Source: Natronorubrum thiooxidans (GTDB lineage Archaea > Halobacteriota > Halobacteria > Halobacteriales > Natrialbaceae). From it: a DNA stretch of 34,518 bases. Of this stretch, positions 23,251 to 31,286 are shown piece by piece. Position numbers and translations under genes: made by a program. The stretch's first letter is position 1; every line of letters starts with the position of its first letter. A model generated the notes under the pieces. It was not told the origin of the DNA, made no database searches, and saw nothing but the letters and a program-made list of their open reading frames with translations. Location of the stretch: contig NZ_FTNR01000021.1 of NCBI RefSeq assembly GCF_900156475.1, forward strand, positions 1 to 34,518. Reading direction: 5' to 3'.

Positions 23251-24730
23251 CCAATTCCTCTTCAGGGACGGATACTCCATTCCAGAGAAAATCCGCCGAA
23301 TTCCAACCGGGAGAATCACGGCGGAAACTCCTGAGATTGACTCTCGGCTCCAAGACCTCTCCCTGTCAGAGAACGAGGTCAGTCGGATGGGGAAGAACGA
23401 CTTCTTCGACGAAGCCGAGGAACAACTCTCTACCTCGGCATACAGAAGCTTCGTCTCCAAACTCTTCGACAAGTACGGCGAGGAGGGTGACAAGTTCAAC
23501 ATGCAGCTCTTCGTCGCCGAGGAATCCCTCTCTCGCGAACATCTCGCACGCCGCGTCAATCAATACAACGAGGAACGGATTGACCGCGACTTCGACTCAC
23601 TCGTTGAACCCATCGTCCTCACCAATCACGAAGAGAACTCCAACTCCATAGACCTACAGTTCCGAACAACGGCCCACCTTGAGGACATCAACCCGGACGA
23701 CAAAATACCAATTCAGATCATCGACTCTGAGACCGGTAACACCGTGGATCGATACGGTGCAGACTACCACATCAAGGCCCCCGCCCGCTACCGAGTTGAG
23801 ACACGGGTCTACACAGAAACCGGGCTCACCGCGGTGTCGAACTACTCCAAGATCAAGGACGGTCTGAAGACAGACATAGCTAAGACCGTCACCGAGATGG
23901 CCCGAAGTGGGGTGCAGACCGGCGTCGGAAGCACGCACCGGTTGGAAATGAACGAGACGGAGCTCCTACTCCTCCTGCAGGAGATGGAGGGTGACATCTC
24001 AGGACTCGGTTACACTCTTGAAATCGCCGGAGTGGACACGGCCGACTTCACCGGACAGCGGGACGAAGATATGGTTGACACCGAGGTTATCCGTGCTGCC
24101 GACGAGGCTGGCCAGATCAGAAAGATCAAATACTACGTCGATCATCCCGGCGCAGACCCAGATGACGAGCGCGACGTGATGCTCCGAATCTTCGACGACG
24201 GCCACCTCACCACGTCCAAACCGGTGCCCTCCGATCTCCTTGACGTCATCGTCCTCCAGATAAACACCATTCGGGGGTACGATGGATTCCTAACCCCACT
24301 GATCGAACTCATCTACTCCTACGTCGGCGCGAAGTTCCGCGGCAAGTCCTCGATGATGCGGAACTCCCACATCTCAAAGACCAACCTTGCATTCAACAAT
24401 CTCATCGAGGAGTACTTCGAGAAGAACCAGACTCCGACAGAAGAGCTTCGCCTGTACAAGTCGATGATCGCTAACATCGGGATAAAGCTCTGCGACGAAG
24501 GCATTCCAAGAACCGCCGACATGGACGAGGTTTCCGAGGTGGACGACTTCTACGATCTTCAAGGCAAAATCGAGGAGTTCTTCCAAGACTACTCGCAACG
24601 GTCACTTGGAAAGACGAGCATCGATTACGATGAGCTGTCCAACCACCTAAACCACCTACTCCAACAAGACTGGGAGAGTCCAGTCGAAATCATCGAGTAT
24701 GCGATAGACCTGTATGATCTTAGCCGATGA
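23240..24730 (+). CDS. Unrecognised 496-residue protein of histone-fold operon
   Basis: I do not recognise this protein. It is soluble and has no membrane helix, Walker motif or cysteine cluster. Residues of about 1-110 are helical and charged (LSLSENEVSRMGKNDFFDEA). Residues of about 115-320 are beta-rich, with SIDLQFRTTAHLEDINPDDK, ARYRVETRVYTETG and HRLEMNETELLLLLQEME. Residues of about 330-496 are again helical, including LTPLIELIYSYVGAKFRGK and a C-terminal run of helices ending in VEIIEYAIDLYDLSR. The start is ATG inside the histone-fold gene's last codons (overlap ATGACGACTGA). Its own end overlaps the third gene by 17 bases. The coupling implies a stoichiometric complex of the three products. 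Confidence 0.72.
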   Translation: MTTDQFLFRDGYSIPEKIRRIPTGRITAETPEIDSRLQDLSLSENEVSRMGKNDFFDEAEEQLSTSAYRSFVSKLFDKYGEEGDKFNMQLFVAEESLSREHLARRVNQYNEERIDRDFDSLVEPIVLTNHEENSNSIDLQFRTTAHLEDINPDDKIPIQIIDSETGNTVDRYGADYHIKAPARYRVETRVYTETGLTAVSNYSKIKDGLKTDIAKTVTEMARSGVQTGVGSTHRLEMNETELLLLLQEMEGDISGLGYTLEIAGVDTADFTGQRDEDMVDTEVIRAADEAGQIRKIKYYVDHPGADPDDERDVMLRIFDDGHLTTSKPVPSDLLDVIVLQINTIRGYDGFLTPLIELIYSYVGAKFRGKSSMMRNSHISKTNLAFNNLIEEYFEKNQTPTEELRLYKSMIANIGIKLCDEGIPRTADMDEVSEVDDFYDLQGKIEEFFQDYSQRSLGKTSIDYDELSNHLNHLLQQDWESPVEIIEYAIDLYDLSR

Positions 24731-25907
24731 AGCCGATGTGCTAGAGGAAGCCTTCTTTCGGGCCGACGTGAGCGACGTCACTAGTCTCGAATTCCGGGAG
24801 CAAGACCTGATGGAATACGCCGACTTCCTCCACATAGAACGGGACATCATCCCCGACATCCGCCCGTACTTCTCCATCTCTGAAGATCAGCGGTGCGAGA
24901 AACACGGCATCGCGACTTCCTCGTGCGGCTGCGGCGAGTCAAGGCAAGTTCTAGCTTCGGTCTACCGACTTGACCCCGATTCCCTCATTGAGGACTGGGT
25001 TGACGCGGTGCGCAACAGATCCATCTTCGACTCCGTCGAACTGGAGCAGATCGACTCCACGAGATACATCCTGAATGCGTGGCTGGATCGAATCCAGATC
25101 ACCTTCCATTGCTTCTTCAACAAGGATGAAATGGAGAGACACGATTTCGAGCCACAGGCGATGGAGTTCGGCGTCTCGTTCTTCGGCGATCAACTGGTGG
25201 TTGAACGGGAACACCGCTACTCGTGGCGTGAGTTCCTCAATGACGATTTCGAGGACAAAATCACGACGGACGTCAAACACCTGAAAGAGGCCATCGGATC
25301 CGATTTTTACGAGTACAACCCACTCGAGGACTTCCGTGACCGAGTACGGCAGAGTCTACGCGACTATTTCGAGGACTCGGGATACGAGGTGCGGCGTGAG
25401 GTGAGAGAAATATGTCCGGTGGAAACTACGCAGTACGACATCGACACGGGGAAGACCGACTTCGTGGCCCACCGCGACGGCTCGAAGTTCATCGTCTGTC
25501 ACTGCGAGAAGACGCCGAGCTGGCACGTCCACCACTTCTCGAACGGTCGCATCAAGTCCGCTGAGCAGACTCCGATTATCGAGGATATGACGGAGAAGAT
25601 TGAGTCCAAGATCAACACGTATCAGGACATCAGACTGAACAAACAGACCGCCTCGAGGTTTGTAACCGTTCTCGCTACGTTCTTCTCCATCGGTTTTGTT
25701 GTCCTCCTATTCGAGCGCCTCGGTCTGATCGCGTCCGTCCTGCAGGAACAGTTCCAAGTCGGCGGTAATCTGCAATTGATTGCGTTCCTCTTGCTCATCT
25801 TCAACGCCATCGCGGCTATCGCACTCGCCGCAGTTGTCACTCGCCCGTACGTCCGCGATTTCCGTTTCAGTTGGAAGATCGAACCTTTCGAGGCGGAACA
25901 GCGGTGA
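24714..25907 (+). CDS. Two-helix membrane protein of histone-fold operon
   Basis: This 397-residue protein matches no family I recognise. Residues 1-310 are soluble: an early cysteine cluster CEKHGIATSSCGCGE (about 61-75) that could bind metal, an aromatic-rich middle, and near 215-270 a strand pattern (GYEVRREV, then TDFVAHRDGSKFIVCHCEK). The last is faintly like a restriction-endonuclease fold but without a proper (D/E)xK. Two membrane helices follow near the C-terminus (about 316-334 and 355-377), leaving both ends on the same side and a short basic, aromatic tail. Translation starts within the preceding gene. The protein probably anchors the histone-fold complex to the cytoplasmic membrane; that is inference. 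Confidence 0.72.
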   Translation: MILADEADVLEEAFFRADVSDVTSLEFREQDLMEYADFLHIERDIIPDIRPYFSISEDQRCEKHGIATSSCGCGESRQVLASVYRLDPDSLIEDWVDAVRNRSIFDSVELEQIDSTRYILNAWLDRIQITFHCFFNKDEMERHDFEPQAMEFGVSFFGDQLVVEREHRYSWREFLNDDFEDKITTDVKHLKEAIGSDFYEYNPLEDFRDRVRQSLRDYFEDSGYEVRREVREICPVETTQYDIDTGKTDFVAHRDGSKFIVCHCEKTPSWHVHHFSNGRIKSAEQTPIIEDMTEKIESKINTYQDIRLNKQTASRFVTVLATFFSIGFVVLLFERLGLIASVLQEQFQVGGNLQLIAFLLLIFNAIAAIALAAVVTRPYVRDFRFSWKIEPFEAEQR

Positions 25908-25973
25908 AGGACGGAGACTGAACGTGATCACCCGGCGCCAACCTACAAGTCGAGCAGCCATCTACGTCTACAC

Positions 25974-26072
25974 GTGACCGACGACGAAGAGGAAGTCATC
26001 GAGGAACGCGCGCACCTGCTTGACAACGAGGAGAACCTCGAACAGATCGACGAACTGATCGACGATCTCTGA
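25974..26072 (+). CDS. Possible 32-residue acidic peptide gene
   Basis: GTG at 25974 opens a frame ending at TGA 26072 that encodes a strongly acidic helical peptide (MTDDEEEVIEERAHLLD, ending IDELIDDL). The codon use is typical of halophile genes. It follows the three-gene operon by 66 bp on the same strand. Nothing similar is known to me, and the coding status rests only on composition and position. Confidence 0.35.
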   Translation: MTDDEEEVIEERAHLLDNEENLEQIDELIDDL

Positions 26073-26203
26073 CTTCGGCAACGTCCGTCGCCGGGATCAC
26101 GGACACTCCACATGCGCCCTACTCAATGTCCCGGTCGCCGCTATACACTCAAGACCCGGCGCGCGACGCGATCGCCGGCAGAGCCAAGCCGATCACACTA
26201 CCA

Positions 26204-26848
26204 CTACGCGTCCACCAGTCCGTGTCTCATCGCCCGCCACGCGAACCACAACATCCCGAAAACTAGACCAAAAAAGTGAGAACCCACCGACACACCGTCC
26301 GGGCTAGATTCGAGGCCAGCAAAACGTTGGACGGTCGCCCACCCGTTCACGGTCAAGAACACGGTCGCCAACAACATTAGCACCGCGACGGCCACCTCCT
26401 GCCAGTCGAACTCGAAGTCGCTGAGATCCTCCAACTGTCCGCTGAAACCGACGAGAAGAGCGGGGATCGCGTAACTGGTCAGGGCCTTCGTCAGCCCGCT
26501 CGCTCCCTGAGACCAACCCCCGAGACCCCACAGAGGTGGAACATGGAGGGCGAGGTAGGGGATCAACACCGCGAAGGCAAGGAAAGGAATCGAATCCACC
26601 CGACGCTCCGCGTAGATGCCGAGCGGGATGAAGAACGCCATGTTGTTCCAGAAGTGTGACCACCCGGAGTGCATCCACGGAGAGAGGAAGAAGTACTTCG
26701 CCGTAGTGTCGGGGACGGGATCTAGAAGGTAGAGCCCAACCATCCAGACCGTCAGGAGAGCGGTCGCCCACGGCACGACATCTCGGTTCACTATCGGTGA
26801 GAGTACCGCAGAGTGACAAATATCCCCGGATCTCTCCACGAGGAGCAC
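26204..26848 (-). CDS. Rhomboid-family intramembrane protease
   Basis: This 214-residue polytopic membrane protein has rhomboid hallmarks. HSGWSHFWNNM (His 60, His 65, Asn 69) fits the HxxxxHxxxNM motif of helix 2. GASG (115-118) supplies the catalytic Ser 117, and His 191 in VGSHFFGLVFG supplies the catalytic His. Six hydrophobic helices are recognisable. The Ser-His dyad cleaves transmembrane substrates within the bilayer. There are no flanking genes on the same operon: its start faces a plus-strand HTH remnant. It could process the membrane protein of the neighbouring histone-fold operon, but only adjacency suggests that. The first 20 residues may be over-called. Confidence 0.85.
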   Translation of the reverse strand: MLLVERSGDICHSAVLSPIVNRDVVPWATALLTVWMVGLYLLDPVPDTTAKYFFLSPWMHSGWSHFWNNMAFFIPLGIYAERRVDSIPFLAFAVLIPYLALHVPPLWGLGGWSQGASGLTKALTSYAIPALLVGFSGQLEDLSDFEFDWQEVAVAVLMLLATVFLTVNGWATVQRFAGLESSPDGVSVGSHFFGLVFGMLWFAWRAMRHGLVDA

Positions 26849-26883
26849 TTACCGCCGCAGAAGACGGATCCCACACCGTGTAA

Positions 26884-27075
26884 CTCAACACGGTAGACTC
26901 GCCCCAATCGAAACTCGTCTTCCTCTATCTAGACGCGAACGGCCCCTGCTCACTGGAACAGCTCGCCGACGAACTGGACGCCAGCCTACTCACAACGCAG
27001 GGCATCATTAGTAACCACCGCGACCATTACAGGTTCCACTGGGATCAAGGCTACGCACACGGCGAGAGGTGTTGA
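26884..27075 (+). pseudogene. Winged-HTH fragment without a start codon
   Basis: An open frame of 63 codons ends at TGA 27075. It reads SPQSKLVFLYLDANGPCSLE, then QLADELDASLLTTQGIISNH, a clear winged helix-turn-helix. No ATG, GTG or TTG follows the upstream stop (26881-26883). Either the 5' end was lost, or an unusual start is used. It is divergent from the rhomboid gene. Between 27,076 and 27,222 nothing else is seen. Confidence 0.4.
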
Positions 27076-27222
27076 AGCACGTCGAAATAGGGAGGCCGCA
27101 CGTGCGGGAGAATTTTCCACGAGGTCGTTGGTTCGATTTGATTGCGGATGAACGACACCCGTCTTCTCAACCATTTCGTTCACCAGCGACCGGGAAGTTC
27201 TCCTCTAACGGTCGAAGGCTGC

Positions 27223-27621
27223 CTACGAGGTGACGTTGAGGTGGCTCGAGTACCAGCCTGCACCCTCTTGATCGAGTGCTCCGTGAAAGATCTTGTTCAG
27301 CCGGATGTCCACGTCGTCATCGGGGATAACCGGCTCATCCCAGAACTCGACGTCGTCGACGACGAATTGAACGCGCGGGTTCTGGTTCAGGAGATAGTTG
27401 ACGCGTTCAGAGAGAAGACGGTGAAGATGGTCGCAGATTTCGTCGGCGTCATCGGCGCCTCGGAGATAGTCGTCGAGACCGTAGACGGTCACGTCGAAGG
27501 GGATGTCTCCCATGAAGTTGACCCGACGGAGAAACTCGACTATGCTCATCTCGGCGTCGAAGGTGTCTCCCTCGCCGACGACATCGCGCGAGACGACGTG
27601 GTATCCAATATCGAAGTTCAT
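27223..27621 (-). CDS. Unrecognised 132-residue protein downstream of BREX-like operon
   Basis: I do not recognise this small acidic protein, which starts MNFDIGYHVVSRDVVGEGD. It has alternating strand/helix segments (IPFDVTVYGLDDYLRGADD, ICDHLHRLLSERVNYLLNQ, RVQFVVDDVEFWDEP) and a C-terminal SSHLNVTS. No metal, nucleotide or membrane motif is visible. It follows the methyltransferase gene on the same strand by about 110 bp, but has its own TATA box at leaderless distance, so it is probably transcribed separately. Its place at the end of a defence-type operon suggests an accessory or regulatory role. Confidence 0.65.
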   Translation of the reverse strand: MNFDIGYHVVSRDVVGEGDTFDAEMSIVEFLRRVNFMGDIPFDVTVYGLDDYLRGADDADEICDHLHRLLSERVNYLLNQNPRVQFVVDDVEFWDEPVIPDDDVDIRLNKIFHGALDQEGAGWYSSHLNVTS

Positions 27622-27640
27622 CTTATTGCTGTCAACTGAG

Positions 27641-27650
27641 TCGTTATATC
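27641..27650 (-). promoter_or_regulatory. TATA box of the 132-residue gene
   Basis: On the minus strand the sequence is GATATAACGA, centred about 24 bp before ATG 27621, consistent with a leaderless transcript. The A/T-rich TTTAAGTGATATAAC stands out in the short gap between two minus-strand genes. Confidence 0.55.
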
Positions 27651-27688
27651 ACTTAAATCTCGGTTCTATGACCGCGGCGGGGTGTTGT

Positions 27689-27711
27689 CCGGCTGGGAGC
27701 AGCCCAGTCGG
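27689..27711 (-). terminator. Hairpin after the BREX-like operon
   Basis: CCGGCTGGG (27689-27697) pairs with CCCAGTCGG (27703-27711), giving nine pairs with one G-U around a five-base loop. It begins 17 bases beyond the methyltransferase stop and precedes the promoter of the next gene. No U-run follows, so it may be a processing or stability element rather than a terminator. Confidence 0.4.
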
Positions 27712-27728
27712 AGCTAACGATCACCGAG

Positions 27729-30392
27729 TTAGCTGAAATCCTGTAGGTCGAGCTGGGTATCGGAGCGCTCCTCGACGTAGTCCGCGATGTCGGCGTAGTC
27801 CTCGTCGTTCTCAATCTCTGCCAGCCGGCGCAGCGCCGCAATCGAACCCTCCGTCGTCCACTTCCCGAACTTCTGGGCGAGTTGGTCGGTCTCGAACAGG
27901 TACTTCAGGTAGTGGGCTTCGTCGACGGCGAGCGGGTCACGCTTTCCGTCGATGCGGTTGGCGCGTGCCTCGGGCGAGAGGATACGGAGTTGGTCGCCCT
28001 CCTGTTCGAGCAGCCCCTCGTTGACGAGTTCGGAGACGTCGACGCCGCGCGTCCGGAGGTCTTTGTTCAGCGCGTTGTACGAGACGGTGTCGCCGCGCCC
28101 GAGTACGTACGTGAGGTAGATGGCGCTGAGCGTGTCCATCTCGTCGCTCATGATCTGGACGCGTTCGGCCATCAACTGCTCGTCGACGATGTCCCGAATC
28201 GTTTCGAGCGCCTGCTCGACGGACATCTGCTCGCCGTCAGCCGTCACGTTCGGGTAATGCTCGGAGTACACTTCGAGGCACTTCCCCATCGTGACCGCGA
28301 ACACGTCGCCCTGCGTGAGCCGTGACCCGCTCTCTTCGAGGCGGGTGATCTCCTCGCTGGCGCGGAAGTAGATGTCGTCCTCGAGAGATCGCCAGCTCAC
28401 CTCTTCGGGATCGTCGTCGCGATCGCGGCAGACGACGATCATGTCGTATTCGATGTTGGCTTTGTCGTGGATGTGCGTGCTGCCGCGCATCTCGCCGCGA
28501 ATCGGATACAGCGCGGTGACGTAGAACCCAGCGTCGAGAACCGACTGGAGGACGGTACTCCAGCCCTCAGTGGACTTGTGATGGTACGTGAACGCCATCA
28601 CGCCATCGTCCTTCAGTTTCTGGTTGGACTGGTCGAAGACGTTGGTCAGGCCCGTGACGAAGTGTTCCTCGTCGCGGTAGGTGTCCACGCTGTCTTCGCC
28701 AGCTGGGTCGCTGACGACCTCACTGGCCTTCGGGGTGAGTTCAGCAGTGAAGTGGTCGTATTCGTCCTCAAGCACCTGCTTCAGCCAGACGTAGTAGAAG
28801 TCCGCCGTCTCCGAGTACATCACGTTGTCAAAGTACGGCGGGTCGGTGATGACCGCGTCCACGCTGTTGTCCTCGATAGGGAGGTACTCGGACGTTCCAC
28901 ATCGGAGGTGGACGTTGCCCTCCTCGCCGAGGTCGTTAGGATCGTCAACGCGGTGGCCTTCGATTTTGCCGATGCCGTCCTTCTGCTTCGTCTCCCCGTC
29001 CTCGACGTACTTCTCGTACGGGATCTGGCAGAACTCCTTTCCCGCACGCATCTTGTCGAATTCACCGGTGAACGCTCCACGGCCGTATTTTGTACCCCAG
29101 ACGTTGTTCTCTACTGGGGTGTGCCTCGCCGTGATTGTGTGGCGTTTATAAATCCCGGTAAGTTTATTGTACGGTTTGTCATATTCACAGAAGACGTTGT
29201 TATACGCAAGCGAACTGGAGAACGCTAGCAGCAGGTACTCCTTGAGATTCTGATTTTCAATCTCATCTATTTCAGCCAGCAGTTTCGAAAGACAGAGCAA
29301 CTGCCGGTCATTGAACATCTGGTCATACGTCTTGAAACCGTGTTTTCGAGCACGGTCGGAACTCCCTCGGTACCGTTCTGTGGTCGGGAATGGGAGGTCA
29401 TCACGTTTGTCGTCTAGTTCATTTGATGCCTCTGCGAAGAGATTGCGGTCGAACTCTGTCGCCGGCTTGTATCCCTTCTCGTCCGCCTCTGGGCAGTAAT
29501 ACTCGACGGCATAGAGAGACTGATTGGCCTTTCCGAACCGCTCAACACTCTCGACAATAGACATCTCAGGATGCTCGTCGCAGTGTGGGCACGTGTAGGT
29601 TCCACGGCTCACGTTGCCCGCATCGTTGGGAACGTACTCGTGAGTACACTCGGGGCAAGTGGTCTCTGTGCGGTAGTCGTCGGTTTCAAAGACGTGCCAG
29701 CAGTCAGGACAGACCACGTTGTAATGGTCGTCCTTGGACGACCGAGCGTTAGCTAGTCGGTAGTCTTTGAATAGTGCGACATCTTCCCCGCAGTTCCGGC
29801 AAGGGAGTTCGTTGACCCAGAACTGATACATCGAGTCCGCGTAGTGGTCTTCGCCCTCGCAGTGCGGACATTCGGTACGGTAGTAGTCCTGAATCTCCTG
29901 TCCGACGCTCTCTTCAATCTCGTCCAGCGTAGCGTCAAGCTCGTCGAGATCGACCGGATCCACCTCTTTCTTCACGACGAACCACGCGACCGGGTTCAGT
30001 TCACTCCCGATAGCGTTACACCCCATCCGGATCGACTCGACGATGCTCGTCCCCCCTCCCATGAACGGGTCGAGGATGGTTTTCCCGTCGAAGTCGACGT
30101 CCTCTAGGTAGTATTCCCACAACGCGTCCGGATTCTCCCAGTCAATTTCAGGAAGGCCGTTGTCCTCGCCGAACGTGGACTGGCGCTCGCCGTCGACCGT
30201 CATCTCCTCGTCTGCGAGCGCGTAGAGGATCATCGTCCGGAACACCGACCCGAGGCGGCGTGCCCACCACTTGTGCATCGTGTAGACGGGCCGGTAGTAG
30301 CGTTTGGCGTGCGCTTCTTTTTCCGCGATTTCGTTCACTTGGTCGATGGGGAACGAGATTTCGAGAGGTCGACGGTCGTTGTCTTCTGACAT
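27729..30392 (-). CDS. DUF1156 adenine-specific DNA methyltransferase (PglXI type)
   Basis: This 887-residue methyltransferase belongs to the DUF1156/Zn-ribbon group (COG1743 type). The N-terminal DUF1156 signature is YTMHKWWARRLGSVFRTMI (about 38-56). SAM-binding motif I DPFMGGGT is at 108-115, followed by IGSELNPVAWFVVKKE. Residues of about 165-290 hold three CxxC zinc-ribbon clusters (CPHCEGE...CRNCG; CPDC...CPECTHEY; CPHCDEH). The catalytic DPPYFDNVMYSETADF is near 517. The C-terminal 300 residues are helical and presumably read the target. It modifies host DNA so that the defence complex spares it. Its start is three bases from the PglZ stop, and it ends the operon. Confidence 0.92.
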   Translation of the reverse strand: MSEDNDRRPLEISFPIDQVNEIAEKEAHAKRYYRPVYTMHKWWARRLGSVFRTMILYALADEEMTVDGERQSTFGEDNGLPEIDWENPDALWEYYLEDVDFDGKTILDPFMGGGTSIVESIRMGCNAIGSELNPVAWFVVKKEVDPVDLDELDATLDEIEESVGQEIQDYYRTECPHCEGEDHYADSMYQFWVNELPCRNCGEDVALFKDYRLANARSSKDDHYNVVCPDCWHVFETDDYRTETTCPECTHEYVPNDAGNVSRGTYTCPHCDEHPEMSIVESVERFGKANQSLYAVEYYCPEADEKGYKPATEFDRNLFAEASNELDDKRDDLPFPTTERYRGSSDRARKHGFKTYDQMFNDRQLLCLSKLLAEIDEIENQNLKEYLLLAFSSSLAYNNVFCEYDKPYNKLTGIYKRHTITARHTPVENNVWGTKYGRGAFTGEFDKMRAGKEFCQIPYEKYVEDGETKQKDGIGKIEGHRVDDPNDLGEEGNVHLRCGTSEYLPIEDNSVDAVITDPPYFDNVMYSETADFYYVWLKQVLEDEYDHFTAELTPKASEVVSDPAGEDSVDTYRDEEHFVTGLTNVFDQSNQKLKDDGVMAFTYHHKSTEGWSTVLQSVLDAGFYVTALYPIRGEMRGSTHIHDKANIEYDMIVVCRDRDDDPEEVSWRSLEDDIYFRASEEITRLEESGSRLTQGDVFAVTMGKCLEVYSEHYPNVTADGEQMSVEQALETIRDIVDEQLMAERVQIMSDEMDTLSAIYLTYVLGRGDTVSYNALNKDLRTRGVDVSELVNEGLLEQEGDQLRILSPEARANRIDGKRDPLAVDEAHYLKYLFETDQLAQKFGKWTTEGSIAALRRLAEIENDEDYADIADYVEERSDTQLDLQDFS

Positions 30393-30395
30393 AGA

Positions 30396-31286
30396 TTACT
30401 GTGTGAAAGTGATTCGGGGGGTGATGCATTCGGGGAGACTGAGGCCGCCGTGGGTGAACGTCGAGTACTTGCCGCGCGCCGGCCACGTGTACCGACCGAC
30501 TGGCATGTAGTACCCGTCCGCCTCAACGACGAGCCTTTCGCCGACGAGATCGTCCGCGTTTGTCTCGGCGACGCTCACGAACCGACCGCTGAACGTCTCC
30601 TGTAATCGGTTCTTCTGTGGCTCCGACACCGGGAACGTGTGACCTGCGTCCAGCCGCACGTACCCGTGGTCGGAACCGACGACGATTCGCTCGGCGTCAA
30701 GCTGATCGACGATCCGCTCGAACGTCCGCTCCGTCTTCTCGTACATCTCCTCGATGGAGGAGAGTTTCGTCTTCCCCTCCTGAATGTTCTCGAGGAGGGC
30801 GTCGGGGAACCGACACCACACGAGATCTTCGTCGCCGTCCAGCGACGGCTCGTCGCTCTTCACGGTGCCCGTCTTGTACTCCTTCTTGATGTCGGAGTAC
30901 CCGACGCGTTCGCGGTACGGCGTCGTCTCCGACGGCACCGTCGAGAACGAGTAGTCGACCGATGGATCGTAGCCCTCGTCGACGAGGAAGTCCACGAACA
31001 GCCCGGCCTCGCGGACGCTCATCGCGTCCATCACGACGAACGCACCGTCGTCGGGAATGTCGAGTGAAGCGTCGGTCACACACCGGTCGGGCAAGACGTC
31101 TTCGTAGAACTCGGCGTAGACGTCAAGCAGGAGTTCCTCGTACTGAACCATCTGACTCTCCCGGTCGTAGTGGTTGCTCACCGATTCCGACGCGGGCGAC
31201 CAGATACCCCACATCGCGTCCCACACACTCTCGACCGGGTCGTCGTCTTCGACCAGTCGGGTCAGTGCTTCAGTCCTGAACTTCAC
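30396..31286 (-). CDS. pglZ: PglZ-domain protein, short form
   Basis: This 296-residue protein belongs to the alkaline phosphatase superfamily (PglZ domain). Metal-site residues are visible in order: Asp 87 in VVMDAMSVREAGLF, Asp 206 and His 207 in VVGSDHGYV, and His 279 in THGGLSLPECITP. It is far shorter than BREX PglZ proteins, which are commonly above 600 residues, and lacks their N-terminal and C-terminal extensions. PglZ is one of the two proteins found in all BREX types and is thought to act as a phosphodiesterase or nuclease-like switch. Its start overlaps the DUF499 gene's stop by 17 bases. Its stop is three bases from the methyltransferase start, so the three form one translationally coupled operon. 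Confidence 0.87.
   Translation of the reverse strand: MKFRTEALTRLVEDDDPVESVWDAMWGIWSPASESVSNHYDRESQMVQYEELLLDVYAEFYEDVLPDRCVTDASLDIPDDGAFVVMDAMSVREAGLFVDFLVDEGYDPSVDYSFSTVPSETTPYRERVGYSDIKKEYKTGTVKSDEPSLDGDEDLVWCRFPDALLENIQEGKTKLSSIEEMYEKTERTFERIVDQLDAERIVVGSDHGYVRLDAGHTFPVSEPQKNRLQETFSGRFVSVAETNADDLVGERLVVEADGYYMPVGRYTWPARGKYSTFTHGGLSLPECITPRITFTQ

Noticed and set aside
27142-27639. Plus-strand 165-codon frame opposite the 132-residue gene
   Set aside because: The minus-strand gene has a TATA box at leaderless spacing and halophile-like acidic composition; the plus frame has neither.
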